64,000 nucleotides of DNA, taken from the NCBI RefSeq assembly GCF_052113225.1, contig NZ_JBFRCT010000010.1:1-64000 (forward strand). The letters run 5' to 3'. The translations under genes and the position numbers were made by a program. The stretch is from Pristimantibacillus sp052113225 (GTDB taxonomy: Bacteria > Bacillota > Bacilli > Paenibacillales > Paenibacillaceae). Within the stretch, counting starts at the first letter, position 1; each line of letters begins with the position of its first letter. Below the pieces are notes generated by a model. The model saw nothing but the letters and a program-made list of their open reading frames with translations, was not told the origin of the DNA and searched no databases. This document shows, one piece after another, positions 17,461 to 25,341 of this stretch.

Positions 17461-18182
17461 TGACAGAGACGCATGTATGGTTTGAAAAGCTGATGGGGGA
17501 GAATGAGATATCTTTATCTCCTAAGCAGCTTGAACAATTTGATACGTATCACCGCTTGCTAGTAGAGTGGAATGAACGGATGAACTTAACGGGGATTACA
17601 GAGCGGGATGCCGTTTTTGAGAAGCATTTCTTCGATTCGCTCTCGCTCTCGTTCTTCGTGAATATGAAAGACGTTCGGAAAATTGCTGATATCGGTTCAG
17701 GAGCAGGATTTCCAAGTATTCCGTTAAAAATCTGTTTTCCACATCTGAAGGTCGTAATTGTAGATTCGTTAAATAAACGGATTCAATTCTTGAATCAACT
17801 GGTTACGGAGCTCGGACTTGAAGATGTAAATTGTGTTCATGGGCGTGCAGAAGATATTGCAAGAATGCCGGAATATCGGGATACTTTCGATCTCGTTACA
17901 GCAAGAGCAGTTGCTCGCCTTAATGTTCTAAATGAATTTTGTTTACCTTTTACCCGTAAGAATGGGTTGTTCGCTGCGATGAAAGGTTCGCAAAGTGTTG
18001 AGGAAGTTAAGGAAGCGGGAGTAAGCCTTCGAGAGCTAAGAGGGAAGGTTCGTGCAGAGCATGCCTTCAAGCTGCCATTTGAGCAATCGGAACGACATAT
18101 CGTTCTGATTGAAAAAACAGACTCTACGCCTAAAAAATATCCGCGCAAAGCGGGGACACCTCTTAAAGAACCACTTATTTAA
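17460..18182 (+). CDS. rsmG: 16S rRNA (guanine527-N7)-methyltransferase RsmG
   Basis: Methylates G527 of 16S rRNA using S-adenosylmethionine; loss gives low-level streptomycin resistance in other bacteria. At 240 residues it is full length. The SAM-binding motif is IADIGSGAGFPSIPLKI, followed by VDSLNKRIQFL. The family stretch MNLTGI is near the N-terminus. Its ATG overlaps the mnmG stop (TAATG). A parS-bearing palindrome begins seven bases after its stop codon. Confidence 0.97.
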   Translation: MTETHVWFEKLMGENEISLSPKQLEQFDTYHRLLVEWNERMNLTGITERDAVFEKHFFDSLSLSFFVNMKDVRKIADIGSGAGFPSIPLKICFPHLKVVIVDSLNKRIQFLNQLVTELGLEDVNCVHGRAEDIARMPEYRDTFDLVTARAVARLNVLNEFCLPFTRKNGLFAAMKGSQSVEEVKEAGVSLRELRGKVRAEHAFKLPFEQSERHIVLIEKTDSTPKKYPRKAGTPLKEPLI

Positions 18183-18188
18183 ATGATT

Positions 18189-18230
18189 ATAGCTCTCCGT
18201 ATGTTTCACGTGAAACATACGGAGAGCTAT
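18189..18230. promoter_or_regulatory. parS site inside a 42-bp perfect palindrome
   Basis: The centre, TGTTTCACGTGAAACA (18202-18217), is an exact match to the ParB/Spo0J binding site. The symmetry continues outwards for 13 more base pairs on each side, giving a 21-bp perfect inverted repeat. Its RNA would form a long hairpin right after rsmG, but no strong T-run follows (TTTGTGTAC), so terminator function is uncertain. Confidence 0.93.
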
Positions 18231-18367
18231 TTGTGTACATAGGAAATTATAAAAAGATCAAGCAGGAAATTGTCTACTTGAAGTCGAAATATTAGATTTA
18301 TAGATGAGACCCGGCACATAGTATAGAAGGTTAAGACTGGGTATCGCGATCAGTCTATTAAACGAGG

Positions 18368-18396
18368 TTGTCTGTAATACGGAATAAAGATAAAAT
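18368..18396 (+). promoter_or_regulatory. Candidate noc promoter
   Basis: The 322-bp gap between rsmG and noc holds the parS palindrome, then TTGTCT (18368-18373) and TAAAAT (18391-18396) with 17-bp spacing. An inverted repeat GAAACCA/TGGTTTC (18449-18479) lies between this promoter and the noc start. No gene is seen in the gap. Confidence 0.55.
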
Positions 18397-18504
18397 GGTA
18401 GTAGCGGTAAGAAAACCAATTGCCGTTAATGCATAGCAGCACATCTTGGAAACCAACCCGTTTTACGGCAACTGGTTTCTTGATCGGGTGGTAGAGTAGA
18501 TAAT

Positions 18505-19323
18505 ATGAAAGAATCATTTTCCCGGTTGTTCGGTTTAAGTGATCAGCGGAGCGGTCAAGAAGAGATTCGGCAAATTCCAATTCAAGATATTGATACGAGT
18601 CCGTTCCAACCAAGGACAATCTTCGATGATGAACGTATCGATGAGTTGTGCCAAACGATCAAAACGCATGGTATTATTCAGCCTATTGTCGTTCGCGCTA
18701 GAAATGGCAGATATGAGATTATCGCAGGGGAGCGCCGCTGGCGTGCGGTTACGAAGCTTGGTTTCGAAACTATTCCGGCTATTATTCGCGAATTTAATGA
18801 TTCGCAGACGGCATCCATTGCACTGATCGAGAATCTTCAGCGTGAGAATCTGACGGCTATTGAGGAAGCGATTGCCTACCAAAAGCTGATTGAGCTTCAT
18901 GAGTTGACGCAGGAAAGTTTAGCTCAACGTTTAGGCAAAAGCCAATCCACAATTGCAAATAAACTGCGTTTGCTCGGGTTAAACGAAACGGTTAAGAATG
19001 CGCTTGCAGGTCGGAAAATATCAGAGCGTCATGCTAGAGCACTGTTGTCGCTGGATACGGAAGAACTGCAGAATCAGGTGCTTGAAGAGATCATTACGAA
19101 GGAATTAAACGTCAAACAGACGGAGAATCGTATTGCCTCCCTGAAGGAAGAACCTAAACCAAAGCAAACCAAACGTTTTGCTATGCCGAAAAACACTCGA
19201 CTGGCCTTTAACACTATTCGCCAAGCTGTACAAATGGTTTCGAGCACGGGAATGGAAATTAAGGCAGACGAAAAAGATCTTGGCGATTTCTATGAAATTA
19301 CTATTCATATACCGAAAAGTTAG
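18505..19323 (+). CDS. noc: Nucleoid occlusion protein Noc
   Basis: A ParB-family CTPase that coats DNA at its own sites and the membrane, blocking division over the nucleoid. It has 272 residues. The N-terminal MKESFSRLFGLSDQ is the membrane-targeting amphipathic helix that distinguishes Noc from ParB. The CTP-binding motif GERRWRA and the ENLQRENL stretch follow, then a helix-turn-helix near residues 135-160. Its recognition helix differs from that of the ParB at 20226. The ribosome-binding site is poor (GGGTGG 15-20 bases upstream). It lies ahead of parA-parB, as in B. subtilis. Confidence 0.93.
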   Translation: MKESFSRLFGLSDQRSGQEEIRQIPIQDIDTSPFQPRTIFDDERIDELCQTIKTHGIIQPIVVRARNGRYEIIAGERRWRAVTKLGFETIPAIIREFNDSQTASIALIENLQRENLTAIEEAIAYQKLIELHELTQESLAQRLGKSQSTIANKLRLLGLNETVKNALAGRKISERHARALLSLDTEELQNQVLEEIITKELNVKQTENRIASLKEEPKPKQTKRFAMPKNTRLAFNTIRQAVQMVSSTGMEIKADEKDLGDFYEITIHIPKS

Positions 19324-19471
19324 CTTTGCGTAGTCATTTATGATCAACGTAATAGTACTTCTCTGGGCCGTCCTCTATGAGGGCGGCAAAACCGTTTATA
19401 TCGGTACGTTTCACCGTTAGCGTAATCGTCATCATGGGAATAAAAGTTTGGAGACATAGAGGTGAACAAGT

Positions 19472-20245
19472 TTGTCTAAGATTATTGCAATAGCCAACCA
19501 AAAGGGCGGTGTTGGTAAAACAACAACGTCAGTGAACTTAGGGGCATGTCTTGCAACACTCGGGAAACGAGTGCTGTTAGTCGATATAGATCCTCAGGGC
19601 AACACAACAAGTGGTATTGGTATTAACAAAGCGGATGTAAATAATTGTATTTACGATATTCTGATTAATGATGTCCATCCAAAGGATGCGATGTTTGAAA
19701 CGAAGATTGAAGGGCTTAAAATCATTCCAGCTACTATTCAATTAGCGGGTGCGGAGATTGAGATGGTACCAACGATCTCGCGGGAGCTTCGTTTGAAGAA
19801 GGCATTGCACTTGGTGAAGGATCAATTTGATTACATTCTAATTGATTGTCCGCCATCGCTTGGTCTGTTGACGATTAATTCGCTGACTGCAGCTGATTCG
19901 GTGATCATCCCTATTCAATGCGAATATTACGCGCTGGAAGGTTTAAGCCAGCTTTTAAATACAGTAAGACTCGTTCAAAAACATCTTAATACAAGCCTTC
20001 AAATTGAGGGTGTTCTATTAACGATGCTTGATGCTCGGACGAATCTTGGTATTCAAGTTATCGAAGAAGTTAAGAAATATTTCCAACAAAAGGTGTACCA
20101 AACGATTATTCCACGTAATGTTCGTTTGAGTGAGGCTCCATCACATGGTGAGGCTATTATTACGTATGACCCAAGATCTAAAGGTGCTGAAGTATATCTT
20201 GAACTTGCTAAGGAAGTGATCATGTATGAGCAAGCGGCTAGGTAG
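19472..20245 (+). CDS. parA: Chromosome partitioning ATPase ParA/Soj
   Basis: A Walker-type ATPase, 257 residues, that acts with ParB in origin segregation and modulates DnaA. The deviant Walker A is KGGVGKTT near the N-terminus, with VDIDPQGN and IDCPPSLG following. A TTG start is used, with AGAGGTG upstream. The 148-bp gap before it contains a GC-rich dyad (GCCGTCCTC/GAGGGCGGC) not followed by a T-run, and no clear promoter. It overlaps parB by 20 bases. Confidence 0.96.
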   Translation: MSKIIAIANQKGGVGKTTTSVNLGACLATLGKRVLLVDIDPQGNTTSGIGINKADVNNCIYDILINDVHPKDAMFETKIEGLKIIPATIQLAGAEIEMVPTISRELRLKKALHLVKDQFDYILIDCPPSLGLLTINSLTAADSVIIPIQCEYYALEGLSQLLNTVRLVQKHLNTSLQIEGVLLTMLDARTNLGIQVIEEVKKYFQQKVYQTIIPRNVRLSEAPSHGEAIITYDPRSKGAEVYLELAKEVIMYEQAAR

Positions 20246-21083
20246 AGGACTTGATGCGCTTATTCCATCGCTTTCGGTAAGCGAAGACGATAAAGTTATT
20301 GAGATTCAATTGACGCAATTACGTCCAAACCCGTATCAACCACGTAAGACCTTTGACGATGATTCCATTAGGGAATTAGCAGAATCGATTAAACAACATG
20401 GCGTCATTCAGCCGATTATCGTTCGTACCGTACTGAAAGGCTATGAGATTATTGCAGGGGAAAGACGTTTCCGTGCTTCTCAGCTTTGCGGTAATCCAAC
20501 GGTTCCAGCAGTCGTTCGATCGTTCTCTGATCAACAGGTTATGGAGATTGCTTTAATTGAGAACCTGCAGCGTGAGGATTTAAATGCAATTGAAACAGCA
20601 ATGGCTTATCAAGGTTTGATGGATAAGTTCAAGCTAACCCAGGAAGAACTATCCATGAAGGTTGGCAAATCGCGTTCACATATTGCTAACTTCTTGCGTC
20701 TTCTCGCTTTGCCGACAGAGATTAAAGACAATGTTTCACGTGGAACAATATCGATGGGGCATGCCAGAGCATTGGTCGGTATTAAAGATGCAGTTGTCCA
20801 AAAGGAAATGGCCGATCGGACGGTCAGCCTGGGATGGAGTGTTCGTGATCTCGAGGAAGCGATCCAGAAGCTTGAAGTAAAAGAGGCTGCGGAAGCGACA
20901 AAAGCGAAAGCTAAATCGAAGAAGCGTGACCCTTATATTGAAAGTCTGGAAGAGTCTTTGAGAGACCGATTTAAAACAACTGTTAAAATTAAACAGCAAA
21001 AAGAAAAAGGGAAAATCGAGCTCCAATATTACAATAAACAAGATCTGGAACGGCTTCTCGAGATCCTCCAAAATATGGCTTAA
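20226..21083 (+). CDS. parB: Chromosome partitioning protein ParB/Spo0J
   Basis: A CTP-dependent DNA clamp that loads at parS and recruits condensin, 285 residues. It starts MSKRLGRGLDALIPSL, typical of the ParA-interacting N-terminus. The CTP motif GERRFRA, the ENLQRED stretch and the HTH (KVGKSRSHIANFLRLL) follow. The C-terminal dimerisation domain is preceded by a lysine- and alanine-rich linker (about residues 218-236). The start lies inside the 3' end of parA. The gene contains its own parS at 20732-20747. Confidence 0.96.
   Translation: MSKRLGRGLDALIPSLSVSEDDKVIEIQLTQLRPNPYQPRKTFDDDSIRELAESIKQHGVIQPIIVRTVLKGYEIIAGERRFRASQLCGNPTVPAVVRSFSDQQVMEIALIENLQREDLNAIETAMAYQGLMDKFKLTQEELSMKVGKSRSHIANFLRLLALPTEIKDNVSRGTISMGHARALVGIKDAVVQKEMADRTVSLGWSVRDLEEAIQKLEVKEAAEATKAKAKSKKRDPYIESLEESLRDRFKTTVKIKQQKEKGKIELQYYNKQDLERLLEILQNMA
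20732..20747. promoter_or_regulatory. Intragenic parS site in parB
   Basis: TGTTTCACGTGGAACA fits the parS consensus (its complement is TGTTCCACGTGAAACA). A parS inside spo0J is also known in B. subtilis. It lies about 2.5 kb from the rsmG-noc parS and about 9 kb from the DnaA-box cluster. Confidence 0.92.
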
Positions 21084-21097
21084 CACATGTATAAATC

Positions 21098-21160
21098 TAG
21101 CATACCAAAGTTGTAATCTTTGAAACGAAAGATTAAACTAAGGTATGCTATTGTTATGTC
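21098..21160 (+). terminator. Stem-loop after parB, likely terminator
   Basis: An outer 9-bp stem TAGCATACC / GGTATGCTA (21098-21106 with 21142-21150) encloses an inner stem AATCTTT / GAAAGATT. It is followed by TTGTTATGTCTTT. The T-run is imperfect, so termination is likely but not certain. Confidence 0.6.
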
Positions 21161-21286
21161 TTTAATCACTGTTATTTTGCAGCGTAGAACGTTTTATTCC
21201 GGGACAATCTAAGTAGATTTATAACAGGAGAACCTATCAATTCTTAGATTTGGAAATAGGGGAGTAAAGAAAGGAGGAGAAAAATA

Positions 21287-22444
21287 ATGGAAGAAATTAT
21301 TTACTTGGATCATGCGGCCACCTCATGGCCTAAACCACCAAGCGTAATCGAAGCGATGCAGTATGCGATGCTTCACGAAGCAGCTAATCCAGGGCGCGGC
21401 AGCCACCGGATGGCGGTCCAAGCAAGCCGTGTATTGTTTGATACAAGGAAGCAGTTGAGCAAATTGTTTCGGATTAAGAATCCGAATGATATAGCATTTA
21501 CTTCAAATACGACTGCAGCACTGAATATGGCTATAAAAGGCTGGGTCAAAACCGGTGATCATGTTATTGCGACTTCAGTTGAACATAATTCGGTGAGACG
21601 GCCTCTTGAGTATTTGAAGCATGCACTAGGTATCCATGTAACCTATGTAGAGTCAGATGAAGAAGGGCATGTTGAAGTTGATCGAATTGCAGAAGCCATA
21701 AATGCACAAACTTCATTAATTATTGTTAATCATAGCTCGAATCTGCTCGGTACGATCGCGCCGGTTGCACAGATTGGTGAACTTGCGAGAAACAGAGGGA
21801 TTAAGCTGTTGGTTGATGCTGCTCAGAGCGCTGGTATATTGGATATCGATGTTGAGGCAATGGGCATCGATATGCTGGCATTCCCAGGGCATAAAGGTCT
21901 GCTTGGTCCACAAGGCACAGGAGGCTTGTACATCCACCCTAACTTAGATCTCGTGCCACAGTTGCATGGCGGGACAGGAAGCCAATCTGAGGCTCCTGAG
22001 CAGCCTGACGTACGTCCGGATAGGTATGAGGCGGGAACGCAAAATACACCCGGCCTAGCAGGGCTGAAAGCGGGTGTCCAATATGTCCTGCATGAGACGG
22101 TACATAACATCCATACTAAGGAATGGGCGTTAACCCAACGAATCATGGAAGGGCTTTTGCCGATTAATGGAGTTAGAATTCTTGGGCCGAAATTAGGCGA
22201 AGAGAGAACAGGAATCGTCGCATTTGTTGCTCAAGGAATCGATCCGTCGGAGATGTCTTTTATTCTCGATCAGCATTATCAAATCGCGGTGCGGGCAGGT
22301 TTCCACTGCTCACCTCTGGCCCATGCCTGCGCAGGAACGACAGGAACAGGCGCAGTACGAGCGAGTGTAGGTTGTTTTACAACAGAGCAAGAAGCGGATG
22401 CCCTTGTTACAGCAGTGAAAGAAATACGGAAGCAATACTCTTAG
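21287..22444 (+). CDS. Cysteine desulfurase-like class V aminotransferase
   Basis: A 385-residue pyridoxal-phosphate enzyme of the NifS/SufS-like class V family. The PLP lysine is K203 in FPGHKGLLGPQG, the cofactor-binding VDAAQSAG is at 177-184, and the active-site cysteine is C341 in RAGFHCSPLAH. It starts YLDHAATSWPKPP, typical of the group annotated as cysteine desulfurase family proteins. It would release sulfur from cysteine as a persulfide, but the acceptor is unknown. AAAGGAGGAG precedes the ATG. The gene follows parB after a hairpin and precedes a DUF4446 gene by 27 bp; the DUF3343 gene 1.2 kb on is often linked to sulfur or selenium handling. Confidence 0.88.
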   Translation: MEEIIYLDHAATSWPKPPSVIEAMQYAMLHEAANPGRGSHRMAVQASRVLFDTRKQLSKLFRIKNPNDIAFTSNTTAALNMAIKGWVKTGDHVIATSVEHNSVRRPLEYLKHALGIHVTYVESDEEGHVEVDRIAEAINAQTSLIIVNHSSNLLGTIAPVAQIGELARNRGIKLLVDAAQSAGILDIDVEAMGIDMLAFPGHKGLLGPQGTGGLYIHPNLDLVPQLHGGTGSQSEAPEQPDVRPDRYEAGTQNTPGLAGLKAGVQYVLHETVHNIHTKEWALTQRIMEGLLPINGVRILGPKLGEERTGIVAFVAQGIDPSEMSFILDQHYQIAVRAGFHCSPLAHACAGTTGTGAVRASVGCFTTEQEADALVTAVKEIRKQYS

Positions 22445-22471
22445 CATAATTTTCTGGGGGCGGAAGTTCGA

Positions 22472-22954
22472 ATGGATGAGTGGACAAATAACCCGATGAA
22501 CGGGGTTACGGTTGTACTGGCATTGCTGGTCATCGTGTTATTTATTAGAGTTTCAATCGTTAGCAGAAGAATGAAGAAGCTTAGAAAGCAGTATGTGGAA
22601 GTGATGGGCAACACAGGAATCACGAATTTAGAGGACGTTATTATCGATCTGAAGCAGTCAATTACAGCACAAGAGCTGCAAAGCGAAAAACTTCAAAAAC
22701 AGCTGGAACAAGTGAAGGATGTGCAACAACAGGAAAAGGGACGTGTAGGTGTACTTCGCTACAATGCATTCTCTGATCAGGGTAGTGATCTAAGCTTCTC
22801 AATTGCAGTCGTGAATGCATCGCAGGATGGGGTTGTGATCTCGGGATTGCATAGCAGGGACAACACGTATGTGTATGCCAAGCCAATAAACAAAGGTGAT
22901 TCGAACTATACGCTTACACCAGAAGAGCGCAAGGCGATTGCCGAAGCAAAATAG
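22472..22954 (+). CDS. DUF4446 membrane-anchored protein
   Basis: A 160-residue protein with one N-terminal membrane segment (about residues 13-29), a coiled-coil stretch (about 55-90), and a C-terminal domain with the DUF4446 pattern GRVGVLRYNAFSDQGSDLSF and YAKPINKG. Function is unknown; the family is common near parB in Firmicutes. It converges on yyaC with a single base between the two stop codons. Confidence 0.85.
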   Translation: MDEWTNNPMNGVTVVLALLVIVLFIRVSIVSRRMKKLRKQYVEVMGNTGITNLEDVIIDLKQSITAQELQSEKLQKQLEQVKDVQQQEKGRVGVLRYNAFSDQGSDLSFSIAVVNASQDGVVISGLHSRDNTYVYAKPINKGDSNYTLTPEERKAIAEAK

Positions 22955-22955
22955 T

Positions 22956-23573
22956 TTAATTGGTATTGGGATGTTCCAAAGCGGCTGCCTGTTCTCTGGA
23001 TCGGGAAGAAACATGAATGCTGTTCATGATGGAGGAGAATAAGCTCGAAGCAATGATATCTGCCATCTTCATAACGAGGTGAAGACGGGTATTCTGGAGG
23101 ACGAAATATTCCATAAAGCCGCCGACATTTACGATGCCGGTAATATGGATATCACCTACAGGCGGAAGTTCTTTGTTCACACCAGCACCTGGCCTTACAG
23201 GACCTGTACCGACTTGAATGGATCCGATGCTTGCCACTTGTCCAAGACAGGCGTCAATACCGATGACAAAAGGTCTGTGATAGGTGCGATTGATCTGATG
23301 GAGTATTTCTTCGAGGTTCATGGCATGTACAGGCTCTTCTAGAGTGCCGTATAGGGAAAAGTGAGGACTCTGGTATTTGGAAAGTGTCGTGCCGATCAGA
23401 GGGCCAAGGGAATCACCGGTAGAGCGGTCCGTTCCGACGCAGACAATGACAATCGGTCGTCCTGCAGACATTTCATCAAGCATCAGAGATAACCGATTAA
23501 CGATCTGGCCTACAGCATTCGCTTCCGTGTGAGGCACCTTCAATGGTACATCCTTCAAAAATGATAGTTTCAT
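22956..23573 (-). CDS. yyaC: Spore protease YyaC family protein
   Basis: A 205-residue protein of the YyaC family, related to the germination protease/hydrogenase maturation peptidase fold and restricted to spore formers. Visible family blocks are VCVGTDRSTGDSLGPLIGT, GIDACLG and GDIHITGIVNVGGFMEY. The minus-strand ATG is preceded by GGAGGGG. It is transcribed alone against the surrounding genes, which fits sporulation-specific control, though no sigma-G promoter could be assigned with confidence. Confidence 0.9.
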   Translation of the reverse strand: MKLSFLKDVPLKVPHTEANAVGQIVNRLSLMLDEMSAGRPIVIVCVGTDRSTGDSLGPLIGTTLSKYQSPHFSLYGTLEEPVHAMNLEEILHQINRTYHRPFVIGIDACLGQVASIGSIQVGTGPVRPGAGVNKELPPVGDIHITGIVNVGGFMEYFVLQNTRLHLVMKMADIIASSLFSSIMNSIHVSSRSREQAAALEHPNTN

Positions 23574-23687
23574 AGAATCCCCTCCGTAAATGCCAATATG
23601 ATACTAGTATATGGATAGGACAACCATTTTATACGTTGCGAAGCCAATAGTTTCGTTGTTTAAGGTGAGGGAGAGGAGAAATACGCG

Positions 23688-23927
23688 ATGTTAATCGCTT
23701 TCGATTCGACGCAGCAAGCGCTTCGCGCAGAAATGCTGCTGGAATATGCAGAGATTGAGATCGATATATGCCCGACGCCAAAAGAAATTACAGCGGGCTG
23801 CGCGTTATCGATTCATTTTCCAGAAGAGGATCTGCATACGGTAAAGCATGTAATTGAAACGGAAGACGTAGCGATCCGGGGAGTCTTTAAGCCGGCTGCA
23901 GCAGGGTATGAAGAAGTCATACTGTAA
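23688..23927 (+). CDS. DUF3343 small protein
   Basis: A 79-residue protein with the DUF3343 pattern: LIAFDSTQQALRAEMLL, then PTPKEITAGCALSIHF containing the single conserved cysteine. The family has been proposed as a small sulfur or selenium carrier, which would fit the cysteine desulfurase-like gene upstream; that link is inference. It begins a short plus-strand group with mscS, 15 bp apart. Confidence 0.85.
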   Translation: MLIAFDSTQQALRAEMLLEYAEIEIDICPTPKEITAGCALSIHFPEEDLHTVKHVIETEDVAIRGVFKPAAAGYEEVIL

Positions 23928-23942
23928 GCGAGGTAAGAGACA

Positions 23943-24818
23943 ATGAATATTCAAGCCTACTTTGATGATTTTGCAGCATGGCTAACAAACGAGACAACTT
24001 GGGAAGGTTTTGGACAATCACTCTTTCGCATTGCGGTTATTATCATCATTGGGCAGGTTAGTATATGGCTCGCGAACAAAACGATTGATCGGGTCGTATT
24101 AAACCGGAATGAGAGCCGACTGGTTATGCAGACAAGAAGAATGACCACTGTCGGCAAGTTGATCAAAAATATTATCTCATACGCTGGCTATTTCATTATC
24201 GGAATGCTTGTACTTGATGAGTTTGGCGTCCAGCTTGCGCCTCTTCTAGCTGGGGCAGGAGTTATTGGTCTGGCTATTGGCTTTGGCGCACAAAGCTTGG
24301 TGAAAGATATTATTACAGGATTCTTTATCATATTTGAAGATCAATTTGCTGTAGGCGATGTCATTCAAACCGGGACTTTCAAAGGGACGGTTGAGGTCAT
24401 CGGCCTTCGGGCAACACGGATCCATAGCTGGACAGGAGAGGTACATATTATTCCGAACGGAATGATAAATGAGGTAACCAACTTCTCCATGCATAACTCC
24501 ATAGCCTTTATCGATGTATCTATTGGGTATGAAGAAGATGCGGAACGTGCGATTATGATCATCCGCAGGGAATTGGAGCGGTTTGAGGATGATAACCTTG
24601 TGAAACGTCCAGACGTGCTTGGTATCCAGACCATGCTCTCTACAGAGGTCAAGGTGCGTATTACGGCAGAATGCCTGCCGAATATGAATGGGGTAGTCGC
24701 AAGATCACTTAATGCGTACATTAAAAAAGTGCTGGACGATCATGGGATTGACATCCCGTATCCACGAATGGTAACGTATCATCGCAATGAAAGGGGCAGC
24801 GATCCGAATGGAGCGTAA
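23943..24818 (+). CDS. Small-conductance mechanosensitive channel (MscS family)
   Basis: A 291-residue membrane channel that opens under membrane tension to release solutes during hypo-osmotic shock. Three hydrophobic segments lie near residues 25-45, 70-90 and 95-120. The pore-lining helix has the Ala/Gly pattern GAGVIGLAIGFGAQSLVKD, followed by the beta domain with FEDQFAVGDVIQ and the C-terminal soluble domain. It resembles B. subtilis YkuT/YhdY. Its stop overlaps the start of the DUF951 gene. Confidence 0.92.
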   Translation: MNIQAYFDDFAAWLTNETTWEGFGQSLFRIAVIIIIGQVSIWLANKTIDRVVLNRNESRLVMQTRRMTTVGKLIKNIISYAGYFIIGMLVLDEFGVQLAPLLAGAGVIGLAIGFGAQSLVKDIITGFFIIFEDQFAVGDVIQTGTFKGTVEVIGLRATRIHSWTGEVHIIPNGMINEVTNFSMHNSIAFIDVSIGYEEDAERAIMIIRRELERFEDDNLVKRPDVLGIQTMLSTEVKVRITAECLPNMNGVVARSLNAYIKKVLDDHGIDIPYPRMVTYHRNERGSDPNGA

Positions 24819-25026
24819 ACAATTCGAGCTTGGCGATATCGTTCAAATGAAGAAGCAGCATCCCTGTGGCTCCAACGAAATGGAGATTATTCGAATGGGG
24901 ATGGATATTCGTATCAAATGCGTAGGGTGCAAGCATAGTGTCCTAATCCCGCGAGCCAAATTTGAGAAGAACATGAAGAAAGTGCTGCGATCAACTGCTG
25001 ATTCAGGACAGAATGAGCAGGCCTGA
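24808..25026 (+). CDS. DUF951 small protein (YyzM-like)
   Basis: A 72-residue protein of the DUF951 family, similar to B. subtilis YyzM. The core reads VQMKKQHPCGSNEMEIIRMG and then IRIKCVGCKHSVLIPR, with cysteines that could bind metal. The ATG at 24808 overlaps the mscS stop by 11 bases and has AAAGGGG upstream; an ATG at 24787 lacks a ribosome-binding site. Function unknown. Confidence 0.85.
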   Translation: MERKQFELGDIVQMKKQHPCGSNEMEIIRMGMDIRIKCVGCKHSVLIPRAKFEKNMKKVLRSTADSGQNEQA

Positions 25027-25045
25027 AAATATTTTCTTGAAACTG

Positions 25046-25074
25046 TTGCATTGGGACAAGTCATGTGATAATAT
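25046..25074 (+). promoter_or_regulatory. Candidate tRNA-Ser promoter
   Basis: TTGCAT (25046-25051) and TAATAT (25069-25074) are spaced 17 bp, ending 20 bp before the tRNA. Confidence 0.6.
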
Positions 25075-25094
25075 AGTTTTTGCTTGACACTCGC

Positions 25095-25185
25095 GGAGAG
25101 GTACCCAAGAGGCCCAAGGGGGCTGACTCGAAATCAGCTAGGCGTGTCAAAGCGTGCGTGGGTTCGAATCCCACCTTCTCCGCCA
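25095..25185 (+). tRNA. tRNA-Ser (anticodon CGA)
   Basis: A 91-nt class II tRNA with encoded CCA. The acceptor stem GGAGAGG pairs with CTTCTCC (one G-U), the discriminator is G, and the anticodon loop CTCGAAA gives CGA for UCG codons. A long variable arm (GCGTGTCAAAGCGTGC) and the T loop GGTTCGAATCC identify it as serine. Confidence 0.96.
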
Positions 25186-25221
25186 TACAACGTAAACAAC
25201 GCTACGGCGGTTACATAGTAA

Positions 25222-25256
25222 AGAGGCTCCTACGATAAACGTAGGGGCTTTTTTTA
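25222..25256 (+). terminator. Terminator after tRNA-Ser
   Basis: Stem GCTCCTACG / CGTAGGGGC (one wobble) with loop ATAAA, followed by seven T residues. Confidence 0.85.
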
Positions 25257-25341
25257 TGTTCTTTTCTATTCAAAAGAGGAGCAGATATGATAATATGTTA
25301 ACCAAAATAATAAAAATAAGTTAACATATTAGGGTGATACA

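Noticed and set aside
18350..18619. 89-codon minus-strand ORF before noc
   Set aside because: Overlaps the conserved noc N-terminus, has no ribosome-binding site and resembles no family.
23079..23342. 87-codon plus-strand ORF within yyaC
   Set aside because: Antisense to yyaC, which has clear family motifs and a good start.
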